A stretch of DNA of 64,000 nt, from contig NC_088779.1 of the NCBI RefSeq assembly GCF_954871325.1, positions 3,536,846 to 3,600,845 on the forward strand. Reading direction: 5' to 3'. Origin of the DNA: Gordionus sp. m RMFG-2023 (lineage: Eukaryota > Nematomorpha > Gordioida > Chordodea > Parachordodidae). This document shows positions 1 to 11,050 of this stretch, piece after piece. How positions within the stretch are numbered: position 1 is the first letter of the stretch; each line of letters opens with the position of its first letter. The notes beneath the pieces are model-generated. The model made no database searches and was not told where the DNA came from. It worked only from the letters and a program-made list of their open reading frames with translations. The position numbers and the translations under genes were made by a program.

Positions 1-2779
1 TCTTCTTATTTATGATATGATTATATATATATATTTTTTTATAAAAGTTATAATGTGTTAAATACAAATCTAGATATAAATGGAACTTTAATAGTGTATA
101 TAGGTAATCATGTTTTGATCAATAATAAATATTTGGTAGTTTTATATAAAATGAGTTATAATGATTTATTGGCATATATTTTAATACATTATATATTATA
201 TAAATATGGCTATATGCGCCATAGGTTTATGCACCTGGCTTTACATATTTTTATTTTGTCTCTCATCATAATACCATTAAATTAGGCGTGGAGAGAGGGG
301 TTCCGTCCTTTTTTACATTAGTGTTGCTCAGTAAATAATATATTATTTTAAAAAATAATATTTATATATTTTTATTGAGTTTTCGTTTAAAAAATGAAAG
401 CTAAAATTTAAATAAATAATATTTAAAGGATTACAAATTATTTATTTATTCATTATATTTTTTAATAATTTAAAAAAAAATTAATATAACTATAATATAT
501 TTAATAACATATTCTACGCAATAAAAACCAAAAATAGTTAAGTTTGGAGCTACTTTAGAAATCTAATATTGAAGAAGGAATAGTAAAAGGCTACTAATCA
601 CTAGTTTTTATTATTATCCTTGTTTCACAAAAAAAAAGATTATGTTAAATTTAATAAAAACAAAGTGTTTTTCCACAAAACATAAATTAATAACTAAAAT
701 AAGTGTTAAGTGGCTCCACTAATTTATATAATTATATTTCAGAAAAATCAAGCATTCGTTCACGACATTTAAAGATGAATTTCATCTATAAGAATATAAT
801 AAATGGTAACAGATGCAGCCTTTAGTTCTAATAAAAGTATCAGATTAGGATATTACCAACATCAATTATGCTCTGGATAAGACATCCGAAATTTATTAAA
901 TTATTAGCAAATCCATAAATTAGCAAAACAGAATCAATATACTAGGCCAGTGTAATGACTAATAATGAATATAATAGATATCATACCAACTTTTATTCAA
1001 GAAGATTACAGGAAAAAAGTAGCTCTGCTTTTCAAAATTGACATAGAGAAATATATCTAGATATTATAATTTCAATTTATGTTCTATTTATATTGAATAT
1101 ATGACCAGCAATTCATATATATTTTGATGTATATAATATTAGAATTATATAAAGTTTAGATGGTAGATATAGTATATTTTTATATCAGCTGGAATTCATA
1201 TAAAAATTTTTATAATTTAAAGCACCAAATAAATATTTTAACTTTTAAAATAGTACATTTGTTCAGCTTTTAAATCTGATTATTCCGAAATTGTTATTTA
1301 TATGAAGGGTAATCATGCATTTTTTAAGTTATTTTTTAAAATTAAATACTGGCAATACATGGAGTGAATTTAATTGCCAACCCTACACTTTTTTTTTATA
1401 CCGGGGAATAGGTCTAATTAGGACTAATTTTGTCAACCATTATTCGCCATATTACTAGGATTAATAAATAAATAATTAAACCTCTTTTAGGAAGAATAGA
1501 AATGTTCCGTGGAATAGGTATATAATTTGTATAATAGGTACTAACTAATCCATTCAACAATATTATTATCAAAAGTTTCTCAGCCTATCGAAATTGTGCT
1601 TAATGGAAGTAAAAATTATTTAGATATAATTGTTCAATTCGTATTTAAACAATTATAGATGTAACAGAAAAGCGATACCGTCTACAATATGTCGTATGCT
1701 AATAAAGAATAATTTAGAATTATAAAATTACAATCCATTTTTACGTTAAAATAAATGCGGTATCATTTCCGTTTTTCGAATAGTATAAAATTTTATAAGG
1801 AAAAATTAATAGATAAAAATTCTTAAAACATATTATACGAATTTCAATGAAGTGTTTTATTGAATTTTAACTTATTCAATCACAAGTTTTCTTTAAATTG
1901 ATAAATAATTTTTATAGGAACTATTTTCGATCTCTTACTTTACATTATAATTAGAATCATTAATATGTTATGATAACAAAGAAATGGATTTGGAAATAAA
2001 AAAAAATCACATTTAAACTTGCATAATATTAATAAAACTATATTTATTTGATAAAGGATACTCAATAAATATGGGAGGAATATTAACTTATAAAACTTTG
2101 ATATTTATATTTATTAATTGTGGGGTTTGAATTTATAACAAATATATGATAATAATGTGATTAAAATATTACTTTATATTAATTAGACTTGTGGTTTACA
2201 TTTATTAATCATATAACAATAATGTTTTAAACCTTTTTCTTAAAATATTTGGGCATTTATTTGATCATATACACAATACAAATTTTATTAGAAATGATTA
2301 TTTTATCGGTAATATATTAAACATAAAAAAAAATATTATTACCAACTTGAATAATTCTAGACCTGTTTAGGTGTAGAATGACATATTACTTAGTAACTGC
2401 AATTTCTTATTTGTAATATAATTAACAGTATTATAACATAATTTTTGACAAATATTTTATGTGAAATAGGGACAATTAAAACATTTATATATTTAATTGC
2501 TCAAAAGCTCTATATAGAATGCAACCTTGAATTGCTTGGTATTTCACCCCCCCCCCCACCACAACAAGATACAAGCCTTGATTATTTCAAATTTAACACT
2601 TACCTTAAAGGGTCACTATTCACTAAATATAATCTATCATCAGAATTAAAGTTAAGTAAGGATTAGTGTTTTGGTTAAAGTTTTTCATTCCTAATTCTTA
2701 TAAATTCGTTAGCTATTAATGTTAAATTAAATATGGCTTTGGCTGCTTTTTATATAAAAAATTTAGAAATAAATTTTGT
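1..2779. other. Non-coding 5' part of unit A
   Basis: No gene is supported. The segment is unit sequence shared with 19880-21500, 28080-31400 and 46180-47900. It includes a C-run near 2548-2558, just downstream of the CTATATAGAATG anchor. Between about 880 and 1010 unit A lacks roughly 650 bp that unit C has at 28990-29590, so one of the two carries an indel here. Short ORFs such as 55-285 and 2445-2666 are A+T-rich, match no family I know, and are interrupted in the other units. Confidence 0.6.
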
Positions 2780-2984
2780 GCAGCTATATCCCTCAACATT
2801 TTTCCTGTTTAAAGGAAATGTTGGGATATAAACGAATACCTTGCCATTTATAGCTTCGGTATTCCCTAAGGCTTTTATTAATCAAAATTTAGTATATCGA
2901 ATACAATGAGAAAAAATAACAATAATGGTAATATACAGTATAATTTTTACATTTATGTAAATAAATAGATAGGGATGAATCGTT

Positions 2985-3345
2985 CTTTAGTATATAATTA
3001 TTAGATTTTGATTAATAGAAGTGGAGTTAATTGAGGAGGTCCCTGGATCCAATAGATAGGTTGCTCCATCGGTAAATATTGTTAGAGGGATTGCTAAGAA
3101 TAGATAATCCGGAAATAAGAGAAGGAGTTTCGATAGAAGATTCCTCGCTGAATAAGGAGGTGTGTGTTGCTGTTGGAGAGTTATGGGAGCAATAGGGCCA
3201 CCAAATAAATCTAGGTGTTCTCTTTCGGCCATCCAAGTTCTAGACGGGGCATCGGCCGGGTTGTCCTCCAACGGGATCCACTGAATGTTTTGGGAGATTG
3301 TCGTAATGTTCTTGAGACTTAGGAACTTAGATGGCTTAAAGAGAA
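2985..3345 (-). pseudogene. Retroelement pol fragment, RNase H-like C-terminal part (left arm)
   Basis: On the minus strand the frame is open from about 3345 to 2987. It reads through FLSLKNITTISQNIQWIPL, then EDNPADAPSR, then a tail containing TPPYSARNLLSKLLLLFP and YLFLAIPL. A segment of the type WxPxxDNPADxxSR is typical of the end of the RNase H domain in retroelement polyproteins, where it lies near the last catalytic region. There is no protease, reverse transcriptase or integrase in frame. The tail up to the stop is repeated in the inverted right arm. The exact class (DIRS-like, BEL/Pao or other) is not settled. There is no credible start codon, and I treat this as a dead fragment. Confidence 0.5.
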
Positions 3346-3589
3346 CACTTAGATCTTTTTGATGGCCCTATTCTCGATGCCCCCATTACTCTCCAACAGC
3401 AGGACACCTCCTTATTCGGCTAGGAATCTTCTATCGAAACTCCTTCTCTTATTTCCGGGTTATCTATTCTTAGCGATCCCTCTACCGATACTTAGCGATG
3501 GAGTATCCTATCTAATGGATCCAGGGACCTCCTCGATTAACTCCACTTCTATTAATCAAAATCTTATTACAATAATAATATACTAAAGA
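3340..3589 (+). pseudogene. Retroelement pol fragment, second inverted copy (right arm)
   Basis: The plus-strand frame repeats the tail of the left-arm peptide: TPPYSARNLLSKLLLLFP, then YLFLAIPLPIL and DPGTSSINSTSINQNL, ending at the same kind of stop. It lacks the NPADAPSR segment, because the right arm begins downstream of it. The first codons (about 3340-3400) match the left arm only out of phase, indicating an early frameshift. The two copies differ at scattered positions, so the inversion is not recent. This is not a functional gene. Confidence 0.45.
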
Positions 3590-3786
3590 ACGATTCATCC
3601 CCATCTATTTATTTACATAAATATAAAAATTATACTGCATATTACCATTATCGTTATATTTCTCATTATATTCGATATACTTGATTAATAAAAGCCTTAG
3701 GAATACCGTAGCTATAAAAGCCAAGATATTCGGTTATATCTCAACATTTCCTTTAAACAGGGGAAATATTGAGGGATATAGCTGCA

Positions 3787-3955
3787 AATCTTGAGGCCTG
3801 GCTTGAACAGGATTTGGGATATGACGATTTCGATTGAAGGGCCTAAAGGTGTAGTAGGCTACTGTGGAGTCCGTGAACATCATCGGGTCCATTGTTATGA
3901 TGTATGGCCATAATGGCTCCTATACCGACTGCCAGCACTTCTTTATTTTTTCTCA
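3787..3955 (-). pseudogene. Retroelement fragment with an RNase H-like FTDST motif
   Basis: Immediately outside the right arm, the minus strand reads MDPMMFTDSTVAYYTF, then RPFNRNRHIPNPV and QARPQDL. TDSxxxxYxL-type segments hold a catalytic aspartate of retroelement RNase H. In an intact protein this would lie upstream of the NPADAPSR segment found in the left arm, so both pieces probably derive from the same element, rearranged by the inversion. Base composition here is clearly richer in G+C than the surroundings, which supports a transposed coding origin. About 55 codons are preserved and there is no start. Confidence 0.4.
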
Positions 3956-4244
3956 TTATATTTGATATAATAAATTTAATATATAGTATATTTTATATAA
4001 AAAACAACATTTATAAATATTTAAATATAGTTAAATTTATAAAAGAATAAATGCAAAATAATTATTATTTAATAACTTAGTATATTCATAATTTATTTAT
4101 TTTGTAGCATTTTAATAATAAAATTATTTATAACTATCATCCCCAAGTCTTGAGCGACCAGAAATTTTAAGTTTCGCCTAACTAAATAATCTCTCAACAC
4201 TAGCACTTAAGGGCATGTCAGTATATTATTTTATATACTTATTT
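3956..4244. other. A+T-rich spacer without recognised content
   Basis: I see no gene or element here. The first 25 bases (TCTCATTATATTTGATATA) repeat a motif at 3660 in the foldback arm, suggesting that the element's non-coding end extends slightly further. A less A+T-rich stretch near 4140-4210 has no recognisable identity. Confidence 0.4.
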
Positions 4245-4460
4245 TTAATATAAGATAAAATTTTGTATTATATTAGTATCCTTTATTTCAAAATAATTAT
4301 CAGTAGGAGTTCTTTTTGTGGCTGTAACTAAGGATTTTGTTTGGTAGAAACTGTTTAAGCCAATCATGTTGGTCTTAGCATCATCAGAATTGATATATGG
4401 CCAGTCTAGTTTAAAATTGGGATGAATTATGGCAGCTAACATATTATCATCATCATCATT
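4245..4460 (-). pseudogene. hAT transposase fragment (central region)
   Basis: The minus strand reads MLAAIIHPNFKLDWPYI followed by about 45 further codons. The segment L(A/S)AxxHPxFKLxW is a recognisable part of the hAT transposase core, upstream of the dimerisation domain. A related segment occurs in the element at 48906-50591, reading LSAIIHPAFKLQWPWIKL. No dimerisation domain, DDE residues or terminal inverted repeats (TIRs) could be tied to this piece. A short CATCAT run sits just upstream of it. It is an isolated decayed fragment about 65 codons long, against about 600 for an intact hAT transposase. Confidence 0.55.
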
Positions 4461-4870
4461 ATATAGATTAGGGAATCAAATTGTTTTAAAAATAGTATAT
4501 TTAAAATATTTTTTAATCATAAAATTTTTAACTTTAAGTTAGAATAAATTATTCGGTAAAAATAAAAACAATTATATATCACCTATATAATATTGAATCC
4601 AACATAAATAACCAACTTAAATATTACGTATATTTTTGCTGTGATAATAAAATTTTTATAATAGAGAAAATAATTTTTTTTCTATCTTCTCTCAATACCT
4701 TTCAACATAGTCTACTTGAGGCTCACACAAGTTAAGATTTTTCAATTTCTTTAATTTCATAGTTAGGATACTCAAAGTATGAACCCCATCCCCTATCTCC
4801 ATATTATCCTCACCTTTGAAAATTTTAAGTTAATGTGCCACATATTGCATAACCTAAAATATTAAAATGA
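4461..4870. other. A+T-rich stretch preceding the LINE
   Basis: No gene is supported. The part from about 4690 is less A+T-rich and may be the 5' untranslated region of the LINE that follows, but I cannot define its edge. Confidence 0.3.
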
Positions 4871-4910
4871 ACTTTCAGGTTTTTCTTCGATGAATGATAT
4901 GTAAAGACAT

Positions 4911-5790
4911 ATGGTAAAATCGGAGCTTAGAGATGACACCTCGGTCACCGACAGGCTTGAACAGCCGGGTGCTAAGGATATTTGTCCAATAAACAAAATG
5001 AAGGAAACAAATGAAAATATGAATATGATCGCTAGGGTGTTCCCTTCAAGCGACGCACAAGGTGTAGACCTCCATCCTGTGAAAAGTAAAATAAAGGTCA
5101 AAGCTAAGAATACACTATTAGCAAGTTTGAATATTGATACACTTTAAAGTAAAATGAGAATGGCATCAATGCTGAACAAGAGAAAAGATATAGTGTGCAT
5201 ACAAGAGACGAAATGAAAAAGTCAGAAGACTTTAATAATTGGAGATGGGTATAAATTGTACTATAATGGAATTCTTAGTAATAGGAAAGGTGTCGGTATC
5301 ATCTTCAGTTAAGATCTAATCTCCTCATTAATAGAAGTTAACAGGATCTCTGATAGACTAATGAAGATAAAACTCTGTATTGGTCAATCAATACTACACA
5401 TCCTTTCAGTATATGTTCCTCAAACGAGTTGCAAGGAAGAAGAGAAAGATGACTTTAGAGTTATCCTTGATGAAGCTGCAATGGAAATTCCTAAGGATGA
5501 CCTAATTATGATAGGTGGTGACTAAAATGCGCATGTGAGAAAAGAGTTAGCTACAACATCATGGTGGTTTTGGATATGGAAAAAGAAACGATGAAGGAGA
5601 GCATATACTAAAATTTGCGCAAGCCTTCGACCTTGCCTTAACCAACACCTACTATAGGAAAAAAGACAGTCATTTAATAACATATAAAAGTGGTACAAGG
5701 AAAAGATAGATAACATGCTAATCTCTCGTAAAGCTAATAGTCATTGATTTTCACATCACAAATAAATCCACTCAAAACAAGATAATAAAA
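4911..5790 (+). pseudogene. RTE LINE endonuclease domain (dead)
   Basis: The opening frame (4911-5147) starts MVKSELRDDTSVTDRLEQPG and runs into LLASLNIDTL. After a stop it continues as SKMRMASMLNKRKDIVCIQETK. This is the N-terminal part of an APE-type endonuclease, in which QET carries a metal-binding glutamate. Further on come GVGIIF, LSVYVPQTSCKEEEKDDF, DDLIMIGGD followed by a stop where N would be (GDxN is the usual motif), NAHV, GYGKRNDEGEHILKFAQAFDL, and YKSGTRK. The enzyme would nick genomic DNA to prime reverse transcription. At least four stops or frame shifts interrupt it. Confidence 0.8.
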
Positions 5791-5929
5791 CTGGAACCAT
5801 GCATCAAATGGGGTAAAGTTTAAACAATAACAGATGCCTTTGCAATCAATGCAAACATTGAAACAATAGATTCCTCACAAGTCAGTGAAAAAATGTTAAC
5901 AGACCTCCAGATTAATAGACACTGCCTAA

Positions 5930-7715
5930 TCGACACTAGGCTTGACAAGGGGAGGTAACAAATCATACAAAGAACTATGGTGGTGGTGGAATGAAGAGGT
6001 GCAAACCGCTATATAGGAGAAAAAAGCCCTTTATGAAATATGGTACAAATCCAAAAACCCAGATGACAAGACAAGATACAAAGCTACAAAGACTGTGGCT
6101 AGGGCCAAATCCATGGCATACAATGACATTTATGAAGAACTACATACCAAAGAAGGGCAAAATAAAATATAAAGATTAGCCAAACAGCGAGAAAAGAATT
6201 CTAGGGATATAAACGGAGCTCCGAAATTTATCAAAAATAAAGATGGGAATTGATAATAAAGGAAAAATAAATGAATAGATGGAAAGAATATTTTCAGGAG
6301 CTTCTCAACTTTAATCCCCACATAATACATCTAGACCACTCTCCATGTTAAAACCTTATACAACCTATAACAGAACAAGAAATAATCATATGCCTCAAGC
6401 ATATGAAAGACAACAAAGCTAGGGGTCCAGATGATATTCTAATAGAAAGCCTCAAAGCACTAGGAGATGATGGAATACATTTCCTCACAAATCATTACAA
6501 TAAAATACTTGGAAATAAAGAGGTTCCTCAAAAATGGAGGCAGAGCTATCTAGTTCCTATCTTCAAAAATAAAAGGGACACTTGTCAAAATTACAGGGGC
6601 ATAAAACTAATGTCACACTGTCTAAAACTATGCGAAAAAATAATAGAAAAAAGATTAAGAGACATAATCGAAATAGGAAAGACTCAGTTTGGCTTTATGA
6701 CTGGAAGATCAACAACTGATGCTATTGACGCAATTAGGCAAATGAGGGAAAAATACAGGGAAAGAACAAAAAGCTACACATGGTCTTTCTCGATCTAGAA
6801 AAGGTCTTCGATAGAATCCCAAGAAAACTTATCTGGTGGACGCTACGCCACAAAAAGGTTCCCGAAAAATATATAATAATAATACAGGATAAGTATATCG
6901 GCCATACAACAATGGTCCGTAGCACAACAGATACTTCAGCAGGCTTCACAATAGCCGAAGGAGTTCCGTGGAATATGATATTTGCAGATGATATTATGAT
7001 ACTTGCCGAAGGATGAACTGAAAGAAAGATTAGTGAGTTGGATAAATATCCTAGAAAAGCACGGACTAAAAGTAAATAGGGAAAAGACGGAGTATATGGT
7101 GATAGGAGGAGATGAAACAGAGAGTATTGATATAAATGAATGGCAGATATCGGCAATTGAAAGCTGCAAATATTTGGGCTCCACTATACAAACAAACGGC
7201 ACAATAGTAAAAGAGATAAAGAGTAAAATGAAGAACTTTATCTGGGGTGCTATTTGACAAAAGAATTCCACACAAATTAAAGGGAAAAATTTACAGTTCC
7301 CTAGTACAACCAACTATTCTATATAGTCGAAAACATGGACTTTGGAATCAGACGAGAGAAGTCTACAAACTATGGAGATGAGAATGCTGAGGATAATTGC
7401 TGGGGTAACAAGAAAGGATGAAGTGCTGAGTACAAGAATACTAAGTTTAAAGGTAGTGACCATTAAACTAAGTTAATGGTAAACAGACTTAGGTGGTATG
7501 GGTACACAATGAGAAGGCCTATGAACTAAGGAAATAAGGTTGAGAGTTTGGAAGTGATGGGCAAACGTAAAAGACGAAGGCCTAAACTTCAATGGGTTAG
7601 AGCCAATATAAAGAAGTATAAATTAGAATAAAGAGATTGAATGAATAACATAAAGTGGAGAGAGATATTGAAGGAGCTTACCACTAGAAAAGGTGAAAGC
7701 TAAAGTGAAAAAAAA
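5930..7715 (+). pseudogene. RTE LINE reverse transcriptase domain (dead, internal deletion)
   Basis: The longest piece (6403-6798) reads KARGPDDILIESLKALGDDG, then VPQKWRQSYLVPIFKNK and NYRGIKLMSHCLKLCEKIIE, then FGFMTGRSTTDAI. These are RT fingers and palm of the RTE type. A frameshift near 6780 leads to MVFLDLEKVFDRIPRKLIWW (motif A, catalytic D kept). The reading then jumps from FTIAEG directly to VPWNMIFADD (6981-6992), so the GxxQGxxLSPxLF segment (motif B) and about 35-40 residues after it are deleted. The C-terminal zinc/RGRP-like tail follows to about 7715. The catalytic FADD is present, but the protein cannot be functional. Confidence 0.85.
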
Positions 7716-7732
7716 TTAAATAAATAATATTA

Positions 7733-8416
7733 TTTTTTATTTGAAAATTGACAAATTTAATATTGTAATTAGCCGAGTTAAAAATCACTAATTCATTTTT
7801 AAATTTAATCACCATGCCTATTTTCTAAAAAAATATTTCCAAGGTGTAAGAAATTTCTTTATAGAAAGAAATAGATATATAGTGATAATTATCTATTATA
7901 TAACAAAATATTAGGTAAAATGCCACTTTTACAGATATATTTGACAGTTATATAATATATTACAGTTAATATTTTAATAAACATTACTAATCAATGCTTT
8001 TGATGATAAATATAAGTAACAATATGCATTCAATTCCTTAACGCTATTAATTTTTAAAAAAAAATTAAATAAAAATAAAATCTTATTATTCATTTCACAA
8101 TGGAAACCTTATTATATATCTTTTTTCACTTCTCTTTTTAATGTTTTTTGGAATGCTATTTTTTTCTGCTTTGAAAAACAGTTTTGAGTTAAATTTTTGA
8201 TACGTTAATATTTTTATATTATTACAAACTACGATTAATTTAAGACATAATATTCCAACTAGAGGTGGTGCCACAATATCAAATAAAATCTTAATTGCTT
8301 TCATATATCACTTTGATCCTTATTTTCTAGTTTCTTGGCTATAAATGATTCGATAAAAAATATATTGGAATTGGTTTCAAATAATAAAAACTGAAATATA
8401 TCTCTTGGAGCTTAAA
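7733..8416. other. Unit A middle segment, non-coding
   Basis: This resumes the unit after the LINE. TTGAAAATTGACAAATTTAA, AATTAGCCGAGTT and GGTAAAATGCCACTTTTACA match unit B at 22437-22660. No gene is supported. The minus-strand ORF at 8095-8304 has no recognisable domain. Confidence 0.5.
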
Positions 8417-8699
8417 CAGGGTTGTCATTTCTCCCCTCATCAGCGGGAGACTTCCGCAATTTTTTAGTTTACACGCAGACATCTCTCTCCCGCAAAACCA
8501 ATTGGAAATCTTACGCAAAAATCAACCGCAATTTTTTTAATTTCTCCAGCAATTTATTTAAATTTTGACGTTTTTAATATATAAATAATGATTTTGAAGA
8601 GACAATTTTTATTTTTATTCAATAATAAATCAACATCATTTCATTCATATAAGTCAGTACAGGGGGATTATTTCAACATCGATTGCAATACAAAAATAT

Positions 8700-10110
8700 T
8701 CTCAAAAATAATAAATAATACAGATGCAACTACATTTGCAGAAATCGTATACATCTATCATGTAGTTCAACATTCACAGAGCTATTTCATCACAATGTGG
8801 GTCGAATCTTTTTCTCATGATATTTAACGACTCCAATATAAGTGCAAACCTTATTGTGACAGAACAAAAATGAGCAAGGCTATCACAAGTGTTTTAGTAC
8901 CTAAATTCTAAAGGTCAATTATAGACGTTTTGAAAGATAGGCATCCATATGCAATTCTAACAGATGCATCTAATAAGGGAAATATTAAAACATTTCCCTC
9001 GATCCTTCGCAATTTCAACAAGAATTAGAAAATTTCAATAAAACTGTTAAATTTTTTTCCTCGATAAGTGAAAAATGCAACAATGTAGCTAGCCACATAA
9101 TGGTAAATATCGAGCACAATAATGAATTAATACCAATTGGTTGTATATACCATATACTACATAATCTTGCAATGAATGTACTATATGTGTATGTCGAAAT
9201 AATTGTGATGAAATGTTTTAACGAATTTAGTTCAACAACTAAAAGAGTTAATGAATTAAAAGAGTTAGTGAAGTGGTCTGACTTCGAATGGTGTGAGTTG
9301 TTGCGATATATACCTATCAGGTTTTCATTAATACCTGCCATCGATAGAATTTTAAAATTTTACAAACCATTAAAAAAAATACTTCTTAAATAGAGATTTT
9401 AAAAGTTGTCCTAAAATTTTGAAAAATTTTTTCGAGTATGAAATAGCAGAACCATATTTGGGATTCATTTCACATGTAGGAAATCTACTTCATGCAGTTA
9501 ATATTCATTTGCAATCAGAATATTCTTAATTAAAAAAGATTCACAAAATCATGCTACATCTCTGTTCATCTCAACAGTTAAAAATTATTGATAATCAATT
9601 TTATGGCGCTATTGCTAAAAACATTATATTAAATGTTCAAATAATACTCTAATTAATACATTTTTAAATAAAGCAGATATTTTTATTAAGACAATTTTAG
9701 AATTTTTACAATCAAATTTGATTTTAATAACTCTATTTACAAATGTATAAATATTATGACCTGGAACAGAAACCATCAATTGATGCTTTTTATAATTTAA
9801 TAAATATATAAAAAATACCGAAAGACATTAATGTCTTGTTTGAGGGGATTGTAATTCTCTCTATTTTTTATGATTCGCCAATACTTAAAGTTAGATAGTC
9901 TAAAAGCAGAATGGGTAGAATTTTTTCGTAATAACGATAAATCCCATGCTTGGAAAAAAATATGCGAGTATGTCTTCTCCTTACCTCATTCTAATGCCTC
10001 ATCCGAGCGTATTTTTAGCCTGATGAGGACGCCTGGAAAAAGGAGAGAAATCGGATTGCTTTAACAATATTAGAAGCCAAGCTAATGGTTAAACGTATAT
10101 AATATGTCAT
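8700..10110 (+). pseudogene. hAT transposase relic, plus strand, copy 1
   Basis: Readable pieces in order are: DATTFAEIVYIYHVVQHSQSY, KCKPYCDRTKMSKAITSVL, AILTDASNKGNIKTFP (about 8950-9000), IPIGCIYHILHNL (9130-9170), VNELKELVKWSDFEWCELLR, AIDRILKFYKPLKK, and finally EYVFSLPHSNASSERIFSLM (about 9967-10025). The last is the C-terminal hAT dimerisation segment. TDASN holds the first catalytic aspartate region of this DUF4371-like branch, and the CxxH of CIYH is the cysteine/histidine signature. The segment with a second conserved D (DNAxVNxGK) is missing between VNIE and ELIPIG. Multiple stops and frameshifts make it inactive. Confidence 0.8.
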
Positions 10111-10199
10111 GCCAGGATCTCAATAACGACGGTAAACATTTAGTTCTATTATTTAAATCTCAAATAAAATATAATTAAGTTTTAGCAGTGGCGCCATAA

Positions 10200-11050
10200 A
10201 AATTATTGTCAATTTTTAACTGTAAAGATGAACACGTCTGCAGCATAATTTGTGAATCTTTGTTACTTCTGATTGAAATCACATTAACAGCATATAGTAG
10301 ATTTCCTACATGTAAAATCATTCCTAAATATACCTCTGCAATTCATTATTAAAAAAAAATTTCAAAATGTTAGGACAGCTTTTATAATCTTTATTTAAGA
10401 AATATATTTTTAAAGGTTTATAAAATTTCAAAATTCTATCGATGACGGGTATTAGGAACATATCGCACAATGCTGACTCAATTCTATAAATACACTCTGT
10501 TTTTACCAAATTCACTGAGGCATTATCAGATCATAAAGCTGACATGCAATTTATTGTACCATTATATGGATAGCTATATCTTTGGATTTTTCACTATTTG
10601 AGGGGAAAAAATTTAATAGTTTTATTTAAAAGACTATAATTTTGTTGAAATAGCGGAGGATCAAGGGAAATATTTTAATATTTCCTTTATTAGATGCCTC
10701 TGTTAGAATTGCATATGCATGCCCATCTTTCAAATCGTCAAGAATTGATCTCCTGGATTTAGGTCCTAGGACATTGATGATAGCCCTGCTCATTTTTGTT
10801 CTACAAGTATAGTTTTCATTTATAGAGTCGTTAAATATTATGGGAAAAAGATTCTACTAACATTGTGCTAATAAGTATCTCTATGAATGTTGCACTACAA
10901 GATAAGTGATTAAAATTGCTGCAACTGTAGCCTTATTATGTATTTAAGCGTGATACGTGATAATTAAGCCCCTATCTCTATAATGTTTACATACAAACAC
11001 ACGGTAGATTTCCAATTGCGGTCGTTTTGCGGGACATTCACATAAAAAAT
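10200..11050 (-). pseudogene. Second, inverted partial hAT transposase relic, copy 1
   Basis: The minus strand repeats the family: RTKMSRAIINVL (near 10800), AYAILTEASNKGNIKIFPL (near 10690-10720), SDNASVNLVKTE (near 10500-10540), then straight to VIDRILKFYKPLK, KDYKSCPNILKFFF and a last piece near 10270. It keeps the DNASVN segment that the plus copy has lost. It lacks the HILHN to WCELLRY block that the plus copy has kept. The two relics therefore have complementary gaps. Their opposite orientation puts about 700 bp of related sequence in inverted repeat inside one transposon. It contains stops and is not functional. Confidence 0.75.

Larger units (their letters stand above)
2780..3787. repeat. 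Foldback (inverted-repeat) element of about 1 kb
   Basis: The left arm (about 2780-3219) is the reverse complement of the right arm (about 3341-3787), with an asymmetric spacer of about 120 bp. The outer ends read GCAGCTATATCCCTCAACAT on the left and the inverse near 3766-3785 on the right. Each outer end also contains a local hairpin in which a TATATCCCTCAACATTT-type strand pairs with AAATGTTGGGATATA. Both arms encode the same degenerate peptide, pointing outwards (minus strand in the left arm, plus strand in the right). The arms are diverged but easily aligned. The segment is absent from units B-D. It may be a head-to-head double insertion, or a remnant of a retroelement with inverted terminal repeats such as DIRS; the second idea is only inference. 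Confidence 0.75.
4870..7732 (+). mobile_element. Decayed RTE-clade LINE (endonuclease plus reverse transcriptase)
   Basis: A non-LTR retrotransposon remnant on the plus strand with the usual RTE order: apurinic-like endonuclease, linker, reverse transcriptase, and a C-terminal region containing LRWYGYTMRRP followed by GKRKRRRPKLQW. Such a WYGHxxRR...RRGRPxxxW tail is characteristic of RTE elements. The 3' end is A-rich (AAATTAAATAAATAATA near 7714-7730), after which unit sequence resumes (AATTAGCCGAGTT, shared with unit B near 22470). The element is found only in unit A, so it inserted after the duplications or was lost elsewhere. Stops and frameshifts occur throughout. Confidence 0.85.

Noticed and set aside
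6734-7313. Two long minus-strand ORFs of 140 and 125 codons
   Set aside because: They are antisense shadows of the RTE reverse transcriptase.
9015-9341. Minus-strand ORF of 108 codons, and the similar one at 43681-44025
   Set aside because: Both are antisense to the hAT transposase relics, which explains why they look conserved.
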